DNA of 64,000 nucleotides. Source: Salinibacterium sp. ZJ70 (GTDB lineage: Bacteria > Actinomycetota > Actinomycetes > Actinomycetales > Microbacteriaceae). This document shows positions 52,273 to 61,916 of this stretch, in pieces (position 1 is the first letter of the stretch; each line of letters starts with the position of its first letter). The notes under the pieces are model-generated. The model did not search any database, was not told the origin of the DNA, and was given only the letters and a program-made list of their open reading frames with translations. Location of the stretch: positions 2,356,001 to 2,420,000 of the forward strand of contig NZ_CP061770.1 of NCBI RefSeq assembly GCF_011751865.2, written 5' to 3'. The position numbers and the translations under genes were made by a program.

Positions 52273-53751
52273 TCACTCCTCGATGCCGAGCACTTTCGCG
52301 GTGCCCTTGAGGATCTTGGCCGCCGACTTCGGCTTGTCGGTGAGCTTGGTGCCGTACGACGGGATCATCGCGGTGAGCTGCGGCTTCCATTCCGCGATGC
52401 GGTCGGGGAAGCAGGTGTTCAGCACGTCGAGCATGATCGGCACGGCCGTGGATGCGCCCGGCGACGCGCCCAGGAGTCCGGCGATCGTGCCGTCGCCGCC
52501 CGCGACGACCTCGGTGCCCATCTGGATGATCGGCTTGCCGTTGGCATCGCGCTTCATGATCTGCACGCGCTGGCCGGCGGTGATGCGGTACCAGTCGTCC
52601 TGCTTCGCGTTCGGCGCGAACTGCTGCAGCACGCTGTGCTGCTTCTTGCGGCTCGCGAGCAGCTCGGTGACGAGGTACCAGACGAGGTCGAGGTTCTTGA
52701 TGCCCGCACCGATCATGGTGCCGAGGTTGTGGAGCCGGATCGAGCCGAACAGGTCGAACCAGGAGCCCGTCTTGAGGAACTTGGGCGTGAAGCCGGCGTA
52801 GGGCCCGAAGAGGAGGCTCTTCTGGCCGTCGACGACGCGCGTGTCGAGGTGCGGCACGGACATCGGCGGAGCGCCGACAGACGCCTTGCCGTAGACCTTC
52901 GCCTGGTGCTTGGAGACCACCTCGGGGTTGTCGGTCCGCAGGAACTGGCCGCTGATCGGGAAGCCGCCGTAGCCGCGGATCTCCTTGATGCCTGAGCGCT
53001 GCAGCAGCGACAGTGCGGCGCCGCCCGCGCCCACGAAGACGAAGCGCGCATCCATCGTGAACGGCGTCTGCCCGACGTCGCGACGACCGGTGATGCGCCA
53101 GGTGCCGTCCTTCTGTCGTTTGAGGCCGGTGACGCGGCGACCGGTGTGCAGTGTCGCCCCGTTGGCGACGAGGCCGTCGATGAGGTTCGAGGTGAGCGCA
53201 CCGAAGTCGATGTCCGTTCCGCCCACGATGCGGGTCGCGGCGATCGGCTGGCTCTTCTTGCGGCCGGGGATGAGCAGCGGCGCCCACGAGCGGATGACGG
53301 ACGCGTCGGTCGAGAACTCGATGCCCGGGAAGAGGGGGTGGTCCTTGAGCGCCTCGTAGCGGCGGCGCAGGTAGTCGACGTTGTCCTCGCCCCACACGAA
53401 GCTGATGTGCGGCACCGGGTTGATGAACTTGTCGGGCTCCGGCAGGAGGCCCTTCGACACGAGGAACGACCAGTACTGGCGCGAGACCTGGAACTGCTCG
53501 TTGATCTTGACGGCGTTGGTGGTGTCGATGACGCCGTTCTTCTCGGGCGTGTAGTTGAGCTCGCACAGCGCCGAGTGGCCGGTGCCCGCGTTGTTCCACG
53601 GGTTCGAGGATTCCTGGGCGACGTGCGGCAGGGCCTCGAGGATCGTGATCGACCAGTCGGGTTCGAGCTGCTGCAGCAGCGAGCCGAGGGTGGCGCTCAT
53701 GACGCCCCCACCAATCAGGACGACATCCACCGGTTCAGACACGACGAACAT
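52273..53751 (-). CDS. mqo: Malate:quinone oxidoreductase
   Basis: 492 residues (ATG at 53751; GTG at 53742 giving VSEPVDVV is an alternative). FAD-binding GGGVMSATLG at the N-terminus, SSNPWNNAGTGHSALCELNYTP and GYGGFPISGQFLRT are Mqo hallmarks. A membrane-associated flavoprotein that oxidises malate to oxaloacetate and passes electrons to menaquinone, working beside or instead of malate dehydrogenase in the TCA cycle. Single gene with a terminator at 52221-52249. Confidence 0.95.
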   Translation of the reverse strand: MFVVSEPVDVVLIGGGVMSATLGSLLQQLEPDWSITILEALPHVAQESSNPWNNAGTGHSALCELNYTPEKNGVIDTTNAVKINEQFQVSRQYWSFLVSKGLLPEPDKFINPVPHISFVWGEDNVDYLRRRYEALKDHPLFPGIEFSTDASVIRSWAPLLIPGRKKSQPIAATRIVGGTDIDFGALTSNLIDGLVANGATLHTGRRVTGLKRQKDGTWRITGRRDVGQTPFTMDARFVFVGAGGAALSLLQRSGIKEIRGYGGFPISGQFLRTDNPEVVSKHQAKVYGKASVGAPPMSVPHLDTRVVDGQKSLLFGPYAGFTPKFLKTGSWFDLFGSIRLHNLGTMIGAGIKNLDLVWYLVTELLASRKKQHSVLQQFAPNAKQDDWYRITAGQRVQIMKRDANGKPIIQMGTEVVAGGDGTIAGLLGASPGASTAVPIMLDVLNTCFPDRIAEWKPQLTAMIPSYGTKLTDKPKSAAKILKGTAKVLGIEE

Positions 53752-53816
53752 CTTACGTCGCCCCGCAGGTGCGAAGTCCGGGCCCTAGGTCCCGTGCACC
53801 CCGCATCCGGAGACGA

Positions 53817-53853
53817 CTGATCCCGGGGCGTCGGAGGACGCACCCGGGATCAG
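53817..53853 (-). terminator. Terminator after asd
   Basis: CTGATCCCGGG (53817-53827) pairs with CCCGGGATCAG (53843-53853); inside, GCGTC pairs with GACGC around a GGAG loop, giving about 16 bp with one bulged A. It lies 17 bases beyond the asd stop. Confidence 0.85.
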
Positions 53854-53870
53854 TGACGAGGTTCGACGAC

Positions 53871-55037
<1,167 letters not shown>

Positions 55038-55057
55038 TCACCGTTATGGTGATCGCC

Positions 55058-55336
55058 ATGGCCGACCTCATCGTGACGGATGCGGTGATCAGCTCCACCT
55101 CCCAGCTCATCCGCAACCTCGCGGGTGAGCCGGCGCTGTCACCCGCCATCCGCAGGTACACCGTGCAGGACACGGGCTCGTACAGTGTCGCCTCCGCGAT
55201 CAGCCAGTCACAGGAGCTGCGGCGACGCCTCACCGACATCATCCGCGAGAACATCGTCGACCTCGCCCGCTCCGTCGACACCGCAGGCCTCGTGCTCGCG
55301 GAGACGGACGAGAGCCTGTCGGAGCCGCTGCCGTGA
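55058..55336 (+). CDS. Small helical protein, possible WXG-type partner
   Basis: 92 residues from the ATG at 55058 (GGTGA six bases upstream). Mostly helical, without cysteine, tryptophan or a signal peptide. It has no WxG motif; the C-terminal DTAGLVLAETDESL recalls the acidic Y/L-xxx-D/E export ends of ESX/WXG100 proteins. It overlaps the hydrolase gene by four bases (GTGA), so the two are made together, as with chaperone or dimer partners of LXG/WXG effectors. I do not recognise a named family. Confidence 0.6.
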   Translation: MADLIVTDAVISSTSQLIRNLAGEPALSPAIRRYTVQDTGSYSVASAISQSQELRRRLTDIIRENIVDLARSVDTAGLVLAETDESLSEPLP

Positions 55337-57192
55337 CGCGGGCTGATGACGGCGAACTGAGCGTCTTCTCGAGCGAATCCACGCGTCTCCGGCACGACGC
55401 CGACGCGTTCGCCACGGCGATCACGACCGCCGCGTCCATGTCGAACGCCGTCAGCGGCGACTGGACGGGAACCGCAGCGGACGCGGTCGTGTTCGAGCTC
55501 TCGACCATCGCCCCTGAGTTCGAGCTGCTGCGCGCCTGGCTCGACGGCGACGCCACCGCCCACGATGCGTACCTGGGTGAGCTCTCGGCGATCAAGGAGA
55601 CGGCGACGAGCCTGCGCGCCGCCAGTGAGGATCTCGGACAGCAGCTCACCTCGGCCCGGTGGCGCGCGGACGATGCCGAGAACGACCTCGAGCGCGCCCG
55701 CATGTCGGGAGATCCGCACGAGATGCAGCAGCAGCGACTGCGCCTCACAGGCGCCCGCCAGCATGTCGGGGCGATCGAGCAGTCAATCGCGCTCAATGCC
55801 CGCTCGCTCGATGCGCTCGCGGACCGCCGCACGCTGGCAGATGCGGCGTTCGTCGCTGCACTCGAGGCGGCGGTGCCCACGGGGCTGCTGCCGCGCGACG
55901 GCTTCGGCGGTTCCAGCTCGGATCTGCTCGGCGTGACCGCCTCGGCGGGGCTGCTGACGTCATCGCATCCCGCCGGAATGGAGCTGCTCCATCTGCTCTC
56001 CGGGATGACTCCGGCAGCACGCGCAGTGTGGCTCGAGGACAACCCCAACGCACTCAGCACGCTCGTCTCCAGCCCTCCACGCGCCGCCGACGTCGCCGCC
56101 TGGTGGCTCTCACTCAACCCGGGCGCTCGCCCGGGAGCTCTCAACGCGCGCCAGCGAGACCTCCTCGAACTCGCCCCTGACGTCTTCGGCAACCTCGACG
56201 GCGTCTCCTATGCCGGGCGCGATGTCGCGAACCGCATCCGGCTGCGGCAGATCATCGACGACCCGTCAACCTCCGTGACCGCCCAGGCGAATCGCGCCGC
56301 CGCCGAAGCACTCCTCGCCGCCCTGGCAGCTGGCCCCGATGATCCGGTGCACCAGCTCATCTCGTTCCGACCAGGTTCGCCGCCACTCGGAGCCATCTCG
56401 GTGGGCGATCTCGACAACGCCATGTACGTCAACTACATGATCTCCGGCATGGGCACCACGACCGCGGGAGATGCCGTCGGCTGGACAAACCAGGCGGAGT
56501 GGATGCACTTTGAGCAGACTCGTATCGCCGATCGCACCGGCATCGCTGGAGGTAGCGCGGTCATCGCCTGGCTGGGGTATGAGGCCCCGCCGATTCCCGT
56601 CACCCAGGGAACCGACTTCGGCGTGGTCATGGGCGACTATGCCCGCTCCGGGGGCGACAACCTGGCCCGCGACCTCCAAGGCTTGCTCACGGTGCGCTCG
56701 GCGACATCCAACGACCCGTTCCTGAGCGTCACCGGACACTCGTACGGAACGACGACGGCAGCGAACGCGCTCACCCAGGTCGGTGTCGATGCGTTCACGA
56801 TGCTCGGCAGCGCGGGCATCGAGAGGTCGATCAGCCGAGACGACCTCCTGGTTCCGCCGGGCGAGGTCTACTCGGCCATGGCGAACGAGCAGATTCCGTG
56901 GGCCTCCATCGGCCAGGGCGGCAGCGGCCGCCAGGATCCGTCGACGATCGACGGCGTACAGATCTGGTATCCGAACGCGGAGACCATCGATGGCACGCTC
57001 TATGAAGGCACGAACGTGCACGAGACCCATCTCCCCGAGACATCGAAGTCGGGATATCTCGAGAAGGGAACAACATCTCTCTACAACACAGCGCTCACCG
57101 CGCTCGGCAGGGGCGACCAGATCGCGAACCTCTTCGACGAGCCGACTCCGCGACCCTCCCCGGGTCCCGCGCCGACTCCCCCCTCGCCCTGA
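55333..57192 (+). CDS. WXG-like/alpha-beta hydrolase (DUF1023) fusion protein
   Basis: 619 residues from the GTG at 55333. The N-terminal 100 residues are helical with a W44-x-G46 motif (SGDWTGTAAD) like WXG100 proteins, then a coiled-coil-like Ala/Arg/Glu-rich part to about 155. The C-terminal half is an alpha/beta hydrolase of the DUF1023 type: VIAWLGYEAPPIP, nucleophile in SVTGHSYGTTTAANAL, and a His in NVHETHL. The end is Pro-rich (PTPRPSPGPAPTPPSP). No signal peptide. The layout suggests a type VII-like secreted enzyme. Target and secretion are inference. Confidence 0.75.
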   Translation: MTRADDGELSVFSSESTRLRHDADAFATAITTAASMSNAVSGDWTGTAADAVVFELSTIAPEFELLRAWLDGDATAHDAYLGELSAIKETATSLRAASEDLGQQLTSARWRADDAENDLERARMSGDPHEMQQQRLRLTGARQHVGAIEQSIALNARSLDALADRRTLADAAFVAALEAAVPTGLLPRDGFGGSSSDLLGVTASAGLLTSSHPAGMELLHLLSGMTPAARAVWLEDNPNALSTLVSSPPRAADVAAWWLSLNPGARPGALNARQRDLLELAPDVFGNLDGVSYAGRDVANRIRLRQIIDDPSTSVTAQANRAAAEALLAALAAGPDDPVHQLISFRPGSPPLGAISVGDLDNAMYVNYMISGMGTTTAGDAVGWTNQAEWMHFEQTRIADRTGIAGGSAVIAWLGYEAPPIPVTQGTDFGVVMGDYARSGGDNLARDLQGLLTVRSATSNDPFLSVTGHSYGTTTAANALTQVGVDAFTMLGSAGIERSISRDDLLVPPGEVYSAMANEQIPWASIGQGGSGRQDPSTIDGVQIWYPNAETIDGTLYEGTNVHETHLPETSKSGYLEKGTTSLYNTALTALGRGDQIANLFDEPTPRPSPGPAPTPPSP

Positions 57193-57194
57193 GC

Positions 57195-57641
57195 ATGCGC
57201 GCCATCTCCATCGCGACTGCCGCTCTGCTTCTGCTGAGCGGATGCGCAGCACCGAATCCGCCCGCCCACCCCAGCCAGGAGGCATCCATGATGTCGCTCG
57301 ACGAATCCAAGACAGTCCTCCTCGAGGTCTTCGACGCGGCGGTGCGCGCCTCCGGCGGGGAATGGGATCTCAAGACCGACCGGGTACCCAGCACGTGCGA
57401 GGACGGCGAGATGTACAGCCTCGACGGCAAGGGCCCGGCCGCGGACGATCCGCGCGCCACTGCTGACGCGGTGGCTGCCGCGTGGCGCGAGCTCGGCTAC
57501 GAGGTCAGCATGCGCGACGCCCAATTCGGCGTGGTGGAGGTGCGCTATGAACGGGATGCGAGCGGGCTGTACTTCGCATTCGGGGCAAACGATCGGGTGA
57601 CCGATCTCGACGGGACCTCGCCGTGCGTCCCAGTCGAGTGA
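57195..57641 (+). CDS. Small lipoprotein after the hydrolase, possible immunity partner
   Basis: 148 residues, two bases after the hydrolase stop. Lipoprotein signal with lipobox LLSGC (Cys17). The mature part has SLDESKTVLLEVFDAAVRASGGEWDLKTDRVPSTCEDGEMYSL and a second Cys near the end (TSPCVPVE), so a disulfide is likely. No named family recognised. Its place directly behind a WXG-type enzyme is that of an immunity protein or membrane receptor for the effector, but it could also be an ordinary surface lipoprotein. Confidence 0.65.
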   Translation: MRAISIATAALLLLSGCAAPNPPAHPSQEASMMSLDESKTVLLEVFDAAVRASGGEWDLKTDRVPSTCEDGEMYSLDGKGPAADDPRATADAVAAAWRELGYEVSMRDAQFGVVEVRYERDASGLYFAFGANDRVTDLDGTSPCVPVE

Positions 57642-57760
57642 GCTCCGCAGGCGCGTCGCCGGACACGACTCCCCGTATGCGGAGGCTGTCCGCAGCTTTC
57701 GCGACCGCGTGATCCGACACCGCCGCGAGCGCCGCACGCAGCGACTCCCGAATTCGGGGG

Positions 57761-57806
57761 TTATCCACACCATCCCCGCATCCGCGCGCCGTGGGGAACC
57801 GATAAT
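57761..57806 (+). promoter_or_regulatory. Promoter region with a perfect DnaA box before the SPFH operon
   Basis: TTATCCACA (57761-57769) equals the bacterial DnaA-box consensus. A GATAAT -10-like hexamer follows at 57801-57806, and GAAGGAG lies before the ATG at 57838. In such GC-rich DNA a perfect copy is not expected often by chance. Whether DnaA uses it is unknown. Confidence 0.5.
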
Positions 57807-57837
57807 GTGGGCCTCACACCACCCGAAGGAGTGAACG

Positions 57838-59001
57838 ATGGGCTTCATCCAGGCTTTCGCCGGCGCTGTCGGCGGAATGTTCGCGGACCAGTGGATCGAT
57901 TTCTACACGATCCCCAACGGCCTCGCACCGACCGCGGCGTTCTTCCCTGCCGTGAAGCAGGAGACCAACGCGGGCCGCGGCGCCAACACCAAGGGCTCCG
58001 ACAACATCATCACCAACGGCTCGAAGATCGTCGTGCCCGAGGGCTACGGCCTCATCACCCTGCAGGACGGCCAGATCACCGGTCTCGTCGCCGAGCCCGG
58101 TGGCTACACGTGGCAGTCGGACGACGTCAACAGCCAGTCCATCTTCGCGGGCAACGGGTTCCTCAGCCCCCTCATCCTGCAGACCTGGGAGCGCTTCAAG
58201 CGAGGCGGCATCCCCGGCTCGCAGCAGGCGGCCTACTACGTCGCGCTCAAGGAGCTCCCGAACAACCGCTTCGGCACCCAGAGCGAGATCTACTGGGATG
58301 ACGCGTGGCTCGGCACGCAGGTGGGTGCCGTCACGCGCGGAACCTACACGCTGCGCATCGTCGACCCGATCCTGTTCGTGAAGCAGTACCTCCCCGCCAC
58401 GTACCTCACGGGCGGCCAGGTCTTCGACTTCACCGACCTCGACAACGACGCCGCGACGCAGCTGTTCAACGAGGTCGTCTCGGCCCTGTCGCCCGCGTTC
58501 TCGAAGTACACCAACGACCCCGCCAAGGGCCGCATCACGCAGATCCAGTCCGACTCCCTCGGCTTCGCGAAGTCGCTCAGCGCGGCGGTCGAAGAGGGCT
58601 ACAACTGGAAGTCGGCTCGAGGTCTCGAGATCGTGTCGACCGCGATCATCGCGATCGAGTACGACGCCGACACGCAGGAGCTGCTGTCGAAGGTCAAGCG
58701 CGCCGACGCCCTCTCGGGTGCGCGCGGCAACTCGAACCTGCAGGCCTCGGTCGCGCAGGGCTTCGAGTCGGCTGGCGACAACGCCGGCGGTGCTGGCCTC
58801 ATCGGCATGGGCATGGCAGCGGGAACGATGGGCCTCGGCGGACTGCAGCAGCCCGTCGCCCCCGCCGCGACCCCGGCTCCGGCCGCTCCGGCCGCCGACG
58901 ACCCGATGGCCAAGCTCACGCAGGCCAAGCAGATGCTCGACGCGGGCCTCATCACGCAGGAGGACTACGACGGCATCAAGGCGAAGGTCCTCGGATCCTG
59001 A
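57838..59001 (+). CDS. SPFH-domain protein with SHOCT tail (YdjI-like)
   Basis: 387 residues with GAAGGAG upstream. ADQWIDFYTIP starts a YdjI/virion-core-like SPFH domain (KIVVPEGYGLITLQDGQITGLVAEPGGYTW; YTLRIVDPILFVKQYLP), then an Ala/Gly/Pro-rich linker (PVAPAATPAPAAPAAD), and a C-terminal SHOCT module (DDPMAKLTQAKQMLDAGLITQEDYDGIKAKVLGS). It has no membrane span and probably scaffolds at the membrane. Bacillus YdjI is needed to bring PspA to stressed membranes. First gene of a set with a zinc-ribbon protein and a small membrane protein. Confidence 0.85.
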   Translation: MGFIQAFAGAVGGMFADQWIDFYTIPNGLAPTAAFFPAVKQETNAGRGANTKGSDNIITNGSKIVVPEGYGLITLQDGQITGLVAEPGGYTWQSDDVNSQSIFAGNGFLSPLILQTWERFKRGGIPGSQQAAYYVALKELPNNRFGTQSEIYWDDAWLGTQVGAVTRGTYTLRIVDPILFVKQYLPATYLTGGQVFDFTDLDNDAATQLFNEVVSALSPAFSKYTNDPAKGRITQIQSDSLGFAKSLSAAVEEGYNWKSARGLEIVSTAIIAIEYDADTQELLSKVKRADALSGARGNSNLQASVAQGFESAGDNAGGAGLIGMGMAAGTMGLGGLQQPVAPAATPAPAAPAADDPMAKLTQAKQMLDAGLITQEDYDGIKAKVLGS

Positions 59002-59049
59002 CCGTTCCCCGCTGACACGACGGTTCCCGACGAGAGCATCCGACATCCG

Positions 59050-60357
59050 ATGACGATGACGCCTGGAACGCCCGACCCGAACCAGCTGCCCGCCGACGGC
59101 GCGGCAGCGGTTCCCCCGGTGCCTGCAGCCGCCGACGCCGCCGCGCCCGCGGCTCCGCAGTCTCCCCTCGAGGAGATCGCGGAGCCCGGGCCGCCGGCCC
59201 CGGTCGACACCTCGAACAACCGCAGAGACGGGCTCGACAAGTGCCCCAAGTGCGGCTCGAGCGAGATCGGCCCCATCGTGGGCACGCACAAGCTCCGCTG
59301 CAGCTTCTGCCGCTTCGAGTGGGAGCCGGCGAGCTTCATGGCGTCGGTCGGCTTCGACTCCCCCGTGGGCGAGCTGAAGGGCACCATCCTCACCACCGGC
59401 GTCTCCGACATCGACTCGGGTGCCGAGAACCTCATCACCATGAAGTGCCAGGGGTGCGGCGCCGAGGTCGTCATCAACACCGAGCGGCAGCTGCAGGCCC
59501 GCTGCCACTGGTGCCGCCAGACGCTGTCGCAGAACACGCAGATCCCGAACGGCGCCGTGCCCGATGCGATCCTGCCGTTCACGGTGACGCACGCCCAGGC
59601 GGTCGAGCACATCCGCAGATTCGCGGGCAGCCGGCGCATGTTCGCCCACAAGAGGTTCAAGGCCGAATTCAGCCCCGAGAACGTCGTGGGTGTGTACATG
59701 CCGTACATGATCGTCGACGGCAATCTGCACGCCGACGTCGCCGGCCACGGCGAGATCAAGACGCGCGAGTACGTGCGCGGCAGCGACAACAACAAGCGCA
59801 CCTACTACGACGCCGACGTGTACCGGGTGACCCGCTCGTTCGACTTCACCGTCGACGACCTCACCGTCGAATCGAGCTCGAACCGCTCCGACCAGAACAC
59901 CAAGCGCAACACCAACAACGTCATCAACACGGTGCTCCCGTTCGACACCCACAACGCGGTCATCTACAACGCGAACTACATGGGCGAGTTCACCTCCGAG
60001 AAGCGCGACCTCAACGTCGACGACATGACGCCGCGCGTGCACGACCAGATGCTGTCGATCGCGCGCCAGAAGGCCACCGACTCGGCGCCCGCCTACGACC
60101 GCGGCATCCGGTGGGAGGGTGAGTCTCTCGACGTGCACGGCACCCGCTGGGTGTCGGTGCTGCTGCCCGTGTGGCTCTACTCGTACTACGAGAAGAAGTC
60201 GAACGGCTCGGAGTTCCTGCACTACATCGCTGTGAACGGCCGCACCGGCGAGACGATGGGCTCGATCCCGGTGAGCGTGCCCAAGCTCCTGCTCGCATCC
60301 ATGACCATCGGCACGGTTCTGGAGGGTCTCGCCCTCTGGATCGTGCTCACCTTCTGA
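59050..60357 (+). CDS. Zinc-ribbon membrane protein (YdjG-like)
   Basis: 435 residues. A Pro/Ala-rich N-terminus, a first zinc ribbon (C65-x2-C68-x15-C84-x2-C87), a second (C133-x2-C136-x15-C152-x2-C155), then a large beta-rich domain and one C-terminal span (LLLASMTIGTVLEGLALWIVLTF). This arrangement is like Bacillus YdjG ('TFIIB-type zinc ribbon-containing protein'), which anchors YdjI. It follows the SPFH gene by 48 bases and precedes a small membrane protein. Function by analogy only. Confidence 0.8.
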   Translation: MTMTPGTPDPNQLPADGAAAVPPVPAAADAAAPAAPQSPLEEIAEPGPPAPVDTSNNRRDGLDKCPKCGSSEIGPIVGTHKLRCSFCRFEWEPASFMASVGFDSPVGELKGTILTTGVSDIDSGAENLITMKCQGCGAEVVINTERQLQARCHWCRQTLSQNTQIPNGAVPDAILPFTVTHAQAVEHIRRFAGSRRMFAHKRFKAEFSPENVVGVYMPYMIVDGNLHADVAGHGEIKTREYVRGSDNNKRTYYDADVYRVTRSFDFTVDDLTVESSSNRSDQNTKRNTNNVINTVLPFDTHNAVIYNANYMGEFTSEKRDLNVDDMTPRVHDQMLSIARQKATDSAPAYDRGIRWEGESLDVHGTRWVSVLLPVWLYSYYEKKSNGSEFLHYIAVNGRTGETMGSIPVSVPKLLLASMTIGTVLEGLALWIVLTF

Positions 60358-60371
60358 TCGGAGACGGCACC

Positions 60372-60638
60372 GTGATCGATATCGTCGCCGCGATCATCCT
60401 CGACTCCGACACGGATGTCGGCTGGCTGCTGGCGCTCGGCCCGGCGGGCGCGACCGCGTTCTACTGGGGCATGTACCGCTACTACCGCAACACCGACAAG
60501 AGCCACGCCTTCGAGCACGAGACGCTCGTGGAGGTGTCGAACCTCACCGGAGACGACGTGAAGGTCGGCACCAACAACGGCACGACCGAGCGCTGGATCC
60601 GCGGCCGCAACTCGCACGCCCCGCGCCAGCGGGTCTGA
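60372..60638 (+). CDS. Small membrane protein of the SPFH/zinc-ribbon set
   Basis: 88 residues from the GTG at 60372, 14 bases after the zinc-ribbon gene. One or two N-terminal spans (IDIVAAIIL; GWLLALGPAGATAFYWGMYRYY) and a hydrophilic tail (HETLVEVSNLTGDDVKVGTNNGTTERWIRGR). No named family recognised. Its constant place behind the zinc-ribbon gene suggests the membrane partner of that protein, in the position YdjH has in Bacillus, though YdjH looks different. Confidence 0.65.
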   Translation: MIDIVAAIILDSDTDVGWLLALGPAGATAFYWGMYRYYRNTDKSHAFEHETLVEVSNLTGDDVKVGTNNGTTERWIRGRNSHAPRQRV

Positions 60639-60761
60639 CGCATCCGCTGACGGGGTCCCGCGATGAGCTCCGAGCCGATGTGCGCGGGGCGATCGGGCGG
60701 GAGCTGACGCTCCTCGGCAGGGCGTCGGGCGGTGTCGGCGGTCGCGGGTATCGTGCGGACT

Positions 60762-61916
60762 ATGCGCATCCTGCACACCTCCGACTGGCACATCGGGCGC
60801 ACCTTCCACGGGCACGCGACCCTCGATGCGCTGCGTGACGTGCTCGGCGCGCTCGTCGCCATCGTGCGCGAGCGCGACGTGGATGCGGTGCTCGTCGCGG
60901 GCGATGTGTTCGACTCGGCGACGCCCTCGGGTGAGGCCTTCGGCGTGCTGTCGAACGCCCTCCGCGACCTGCGCGACGCGGGTGCGCGCGTCATCCTCAC
61001 GAGCGGCAACCACGACTCCCCCGCGCGCCTCGGATTCCAGTCGGAGTGGGCGGCGCTCGCCGGCATCCACGTCATCACGGATCCCGACCAGCTGGATGCA
61101 CCCGTCACGCTCGCCGACGAGCACGGCGAGATCGACGTGTTCGGCATCCCCTACCTCGAGCCTGTTCTGCTGCGTCATCGCTGGCAGCAGCCCGAGCTGC
61201 GCAGTCAAGCCGACGTGCTCGGCGAGGCGATGCGCCGCATCCACAACGCCCGCCGGCCGGGAGTGCGCTCCGTCGTGCTCGCCCACACCTTCGCTTCCGG
61301 CGGCGCTGCCGAGGCGAGCGACGCGGAACGCGACATCACCGTCGGCGGGGTCGACGTCGTGCCGCTGACGGTGTTCGAGGGCATCGACTACACGGCGCTC
61401 GGTCACATCCACGGACGATCTCAGCTGGCTCCGGGCGTCCGGTACTCGGGGGCGCCGCTGCACTACTCCTTCTCCGAGGCGGCGAAACCCCGCGGGGCCT
61501 GGATCGTCGAACTCGACGCCGCGGGTCTCGGCGAGGTCGAGTGGGTCGACCTGCCGGTGCCCCGCCCGCTCGCCGTGCTCACGGGAACCATCGACCAGCT
61601 GCTCTCGGATGCGACGCACACCGCCCACGAGCAGCACTGGGTGAGCGCGGTGCTCACCGACGCCACTCGGCCCCTCGATGCCATGCGCCGCCTGCAGGCC
61701 CGCTTCCCGTTCTGCGCGCACGTCTCGCACCATCCCGAGGCGGTTCCGGGTGACGGCGCCGTGTCCTACGCCGAACGTGTCGAGCAGCGCACCGACGAGG
61801 AGATCGTCGCCGCGTTCCTCGAGCACGTGCGCGCCGGATCCGGGCTCACCGAGAGCGAGCTCGAGATCGTGCGCGAGGTCGTCGGTGGGCAGCGCGCCAC
61901 GGAGTCCGCCCAGTGA
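60762..61916 (+). CDS. sbcD: Exonuclease subunit SbcD (Mre11-like)
   Basis: 384 residues from the ATG at 60762. Mre11 phosphoesterase motifs in order: HTSDWHIGRTFHG, VAGDVFDSATPS, SGNHDSPARL, VVLAHTF and GHIHGRSQ. No ribosome site precedes the ATG; a leaderless transcript is possible. With SbcC it trims DNA hairpins and blocked ends. Coupled to sbcC by a GTGA overlap. Confidence 0.95.
   Translation: MRILHTSDWHIGRTFHGHATLDALRDVLGALVAIVRERDVDAVLVAGDVFDSATPSGEAFGVLSNALRDLRDAGARVILTSGNHDSPARLGFQSEWAALAGIHVITDPDQLDAPVTLADEHGEIDVFGIPYLEPVLLRHRWQQPELRSQADVLGEAMRRIHNARRPGVRSVVLAHTFASGGAAEASDAERDITVGGVDVVPLTVFEGIDYTALGHIHGRSQLAPGVRYSGAPLHYSFSEAAKPRGAWIVELDAAGLGEVEWVDLPVPRPLAVLTGTIDQLLSDATHTAHEQHWVSAVLTDATRPLDAMRRLQARFPFCAHVSHHPEAVPGDGAVSYAERVEQRTDEEIVAAFLEHVRAGSGLTESELEIVREVVGGQRATESAQ

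Noticed and set aside
55058..57641. Classic toxin-antitoxin module
   Set aside because: The proteins are far larger than usual toxins, none resembles a known TA family, and the third is an exported lipoprotein.
57814..60222. 802-codon frame on the minus strand opposite the SPFH and zinc-ribbon genes
   Set aside because: It spans two well-supported genes and their gap; the composition is that of an antisense shadow.
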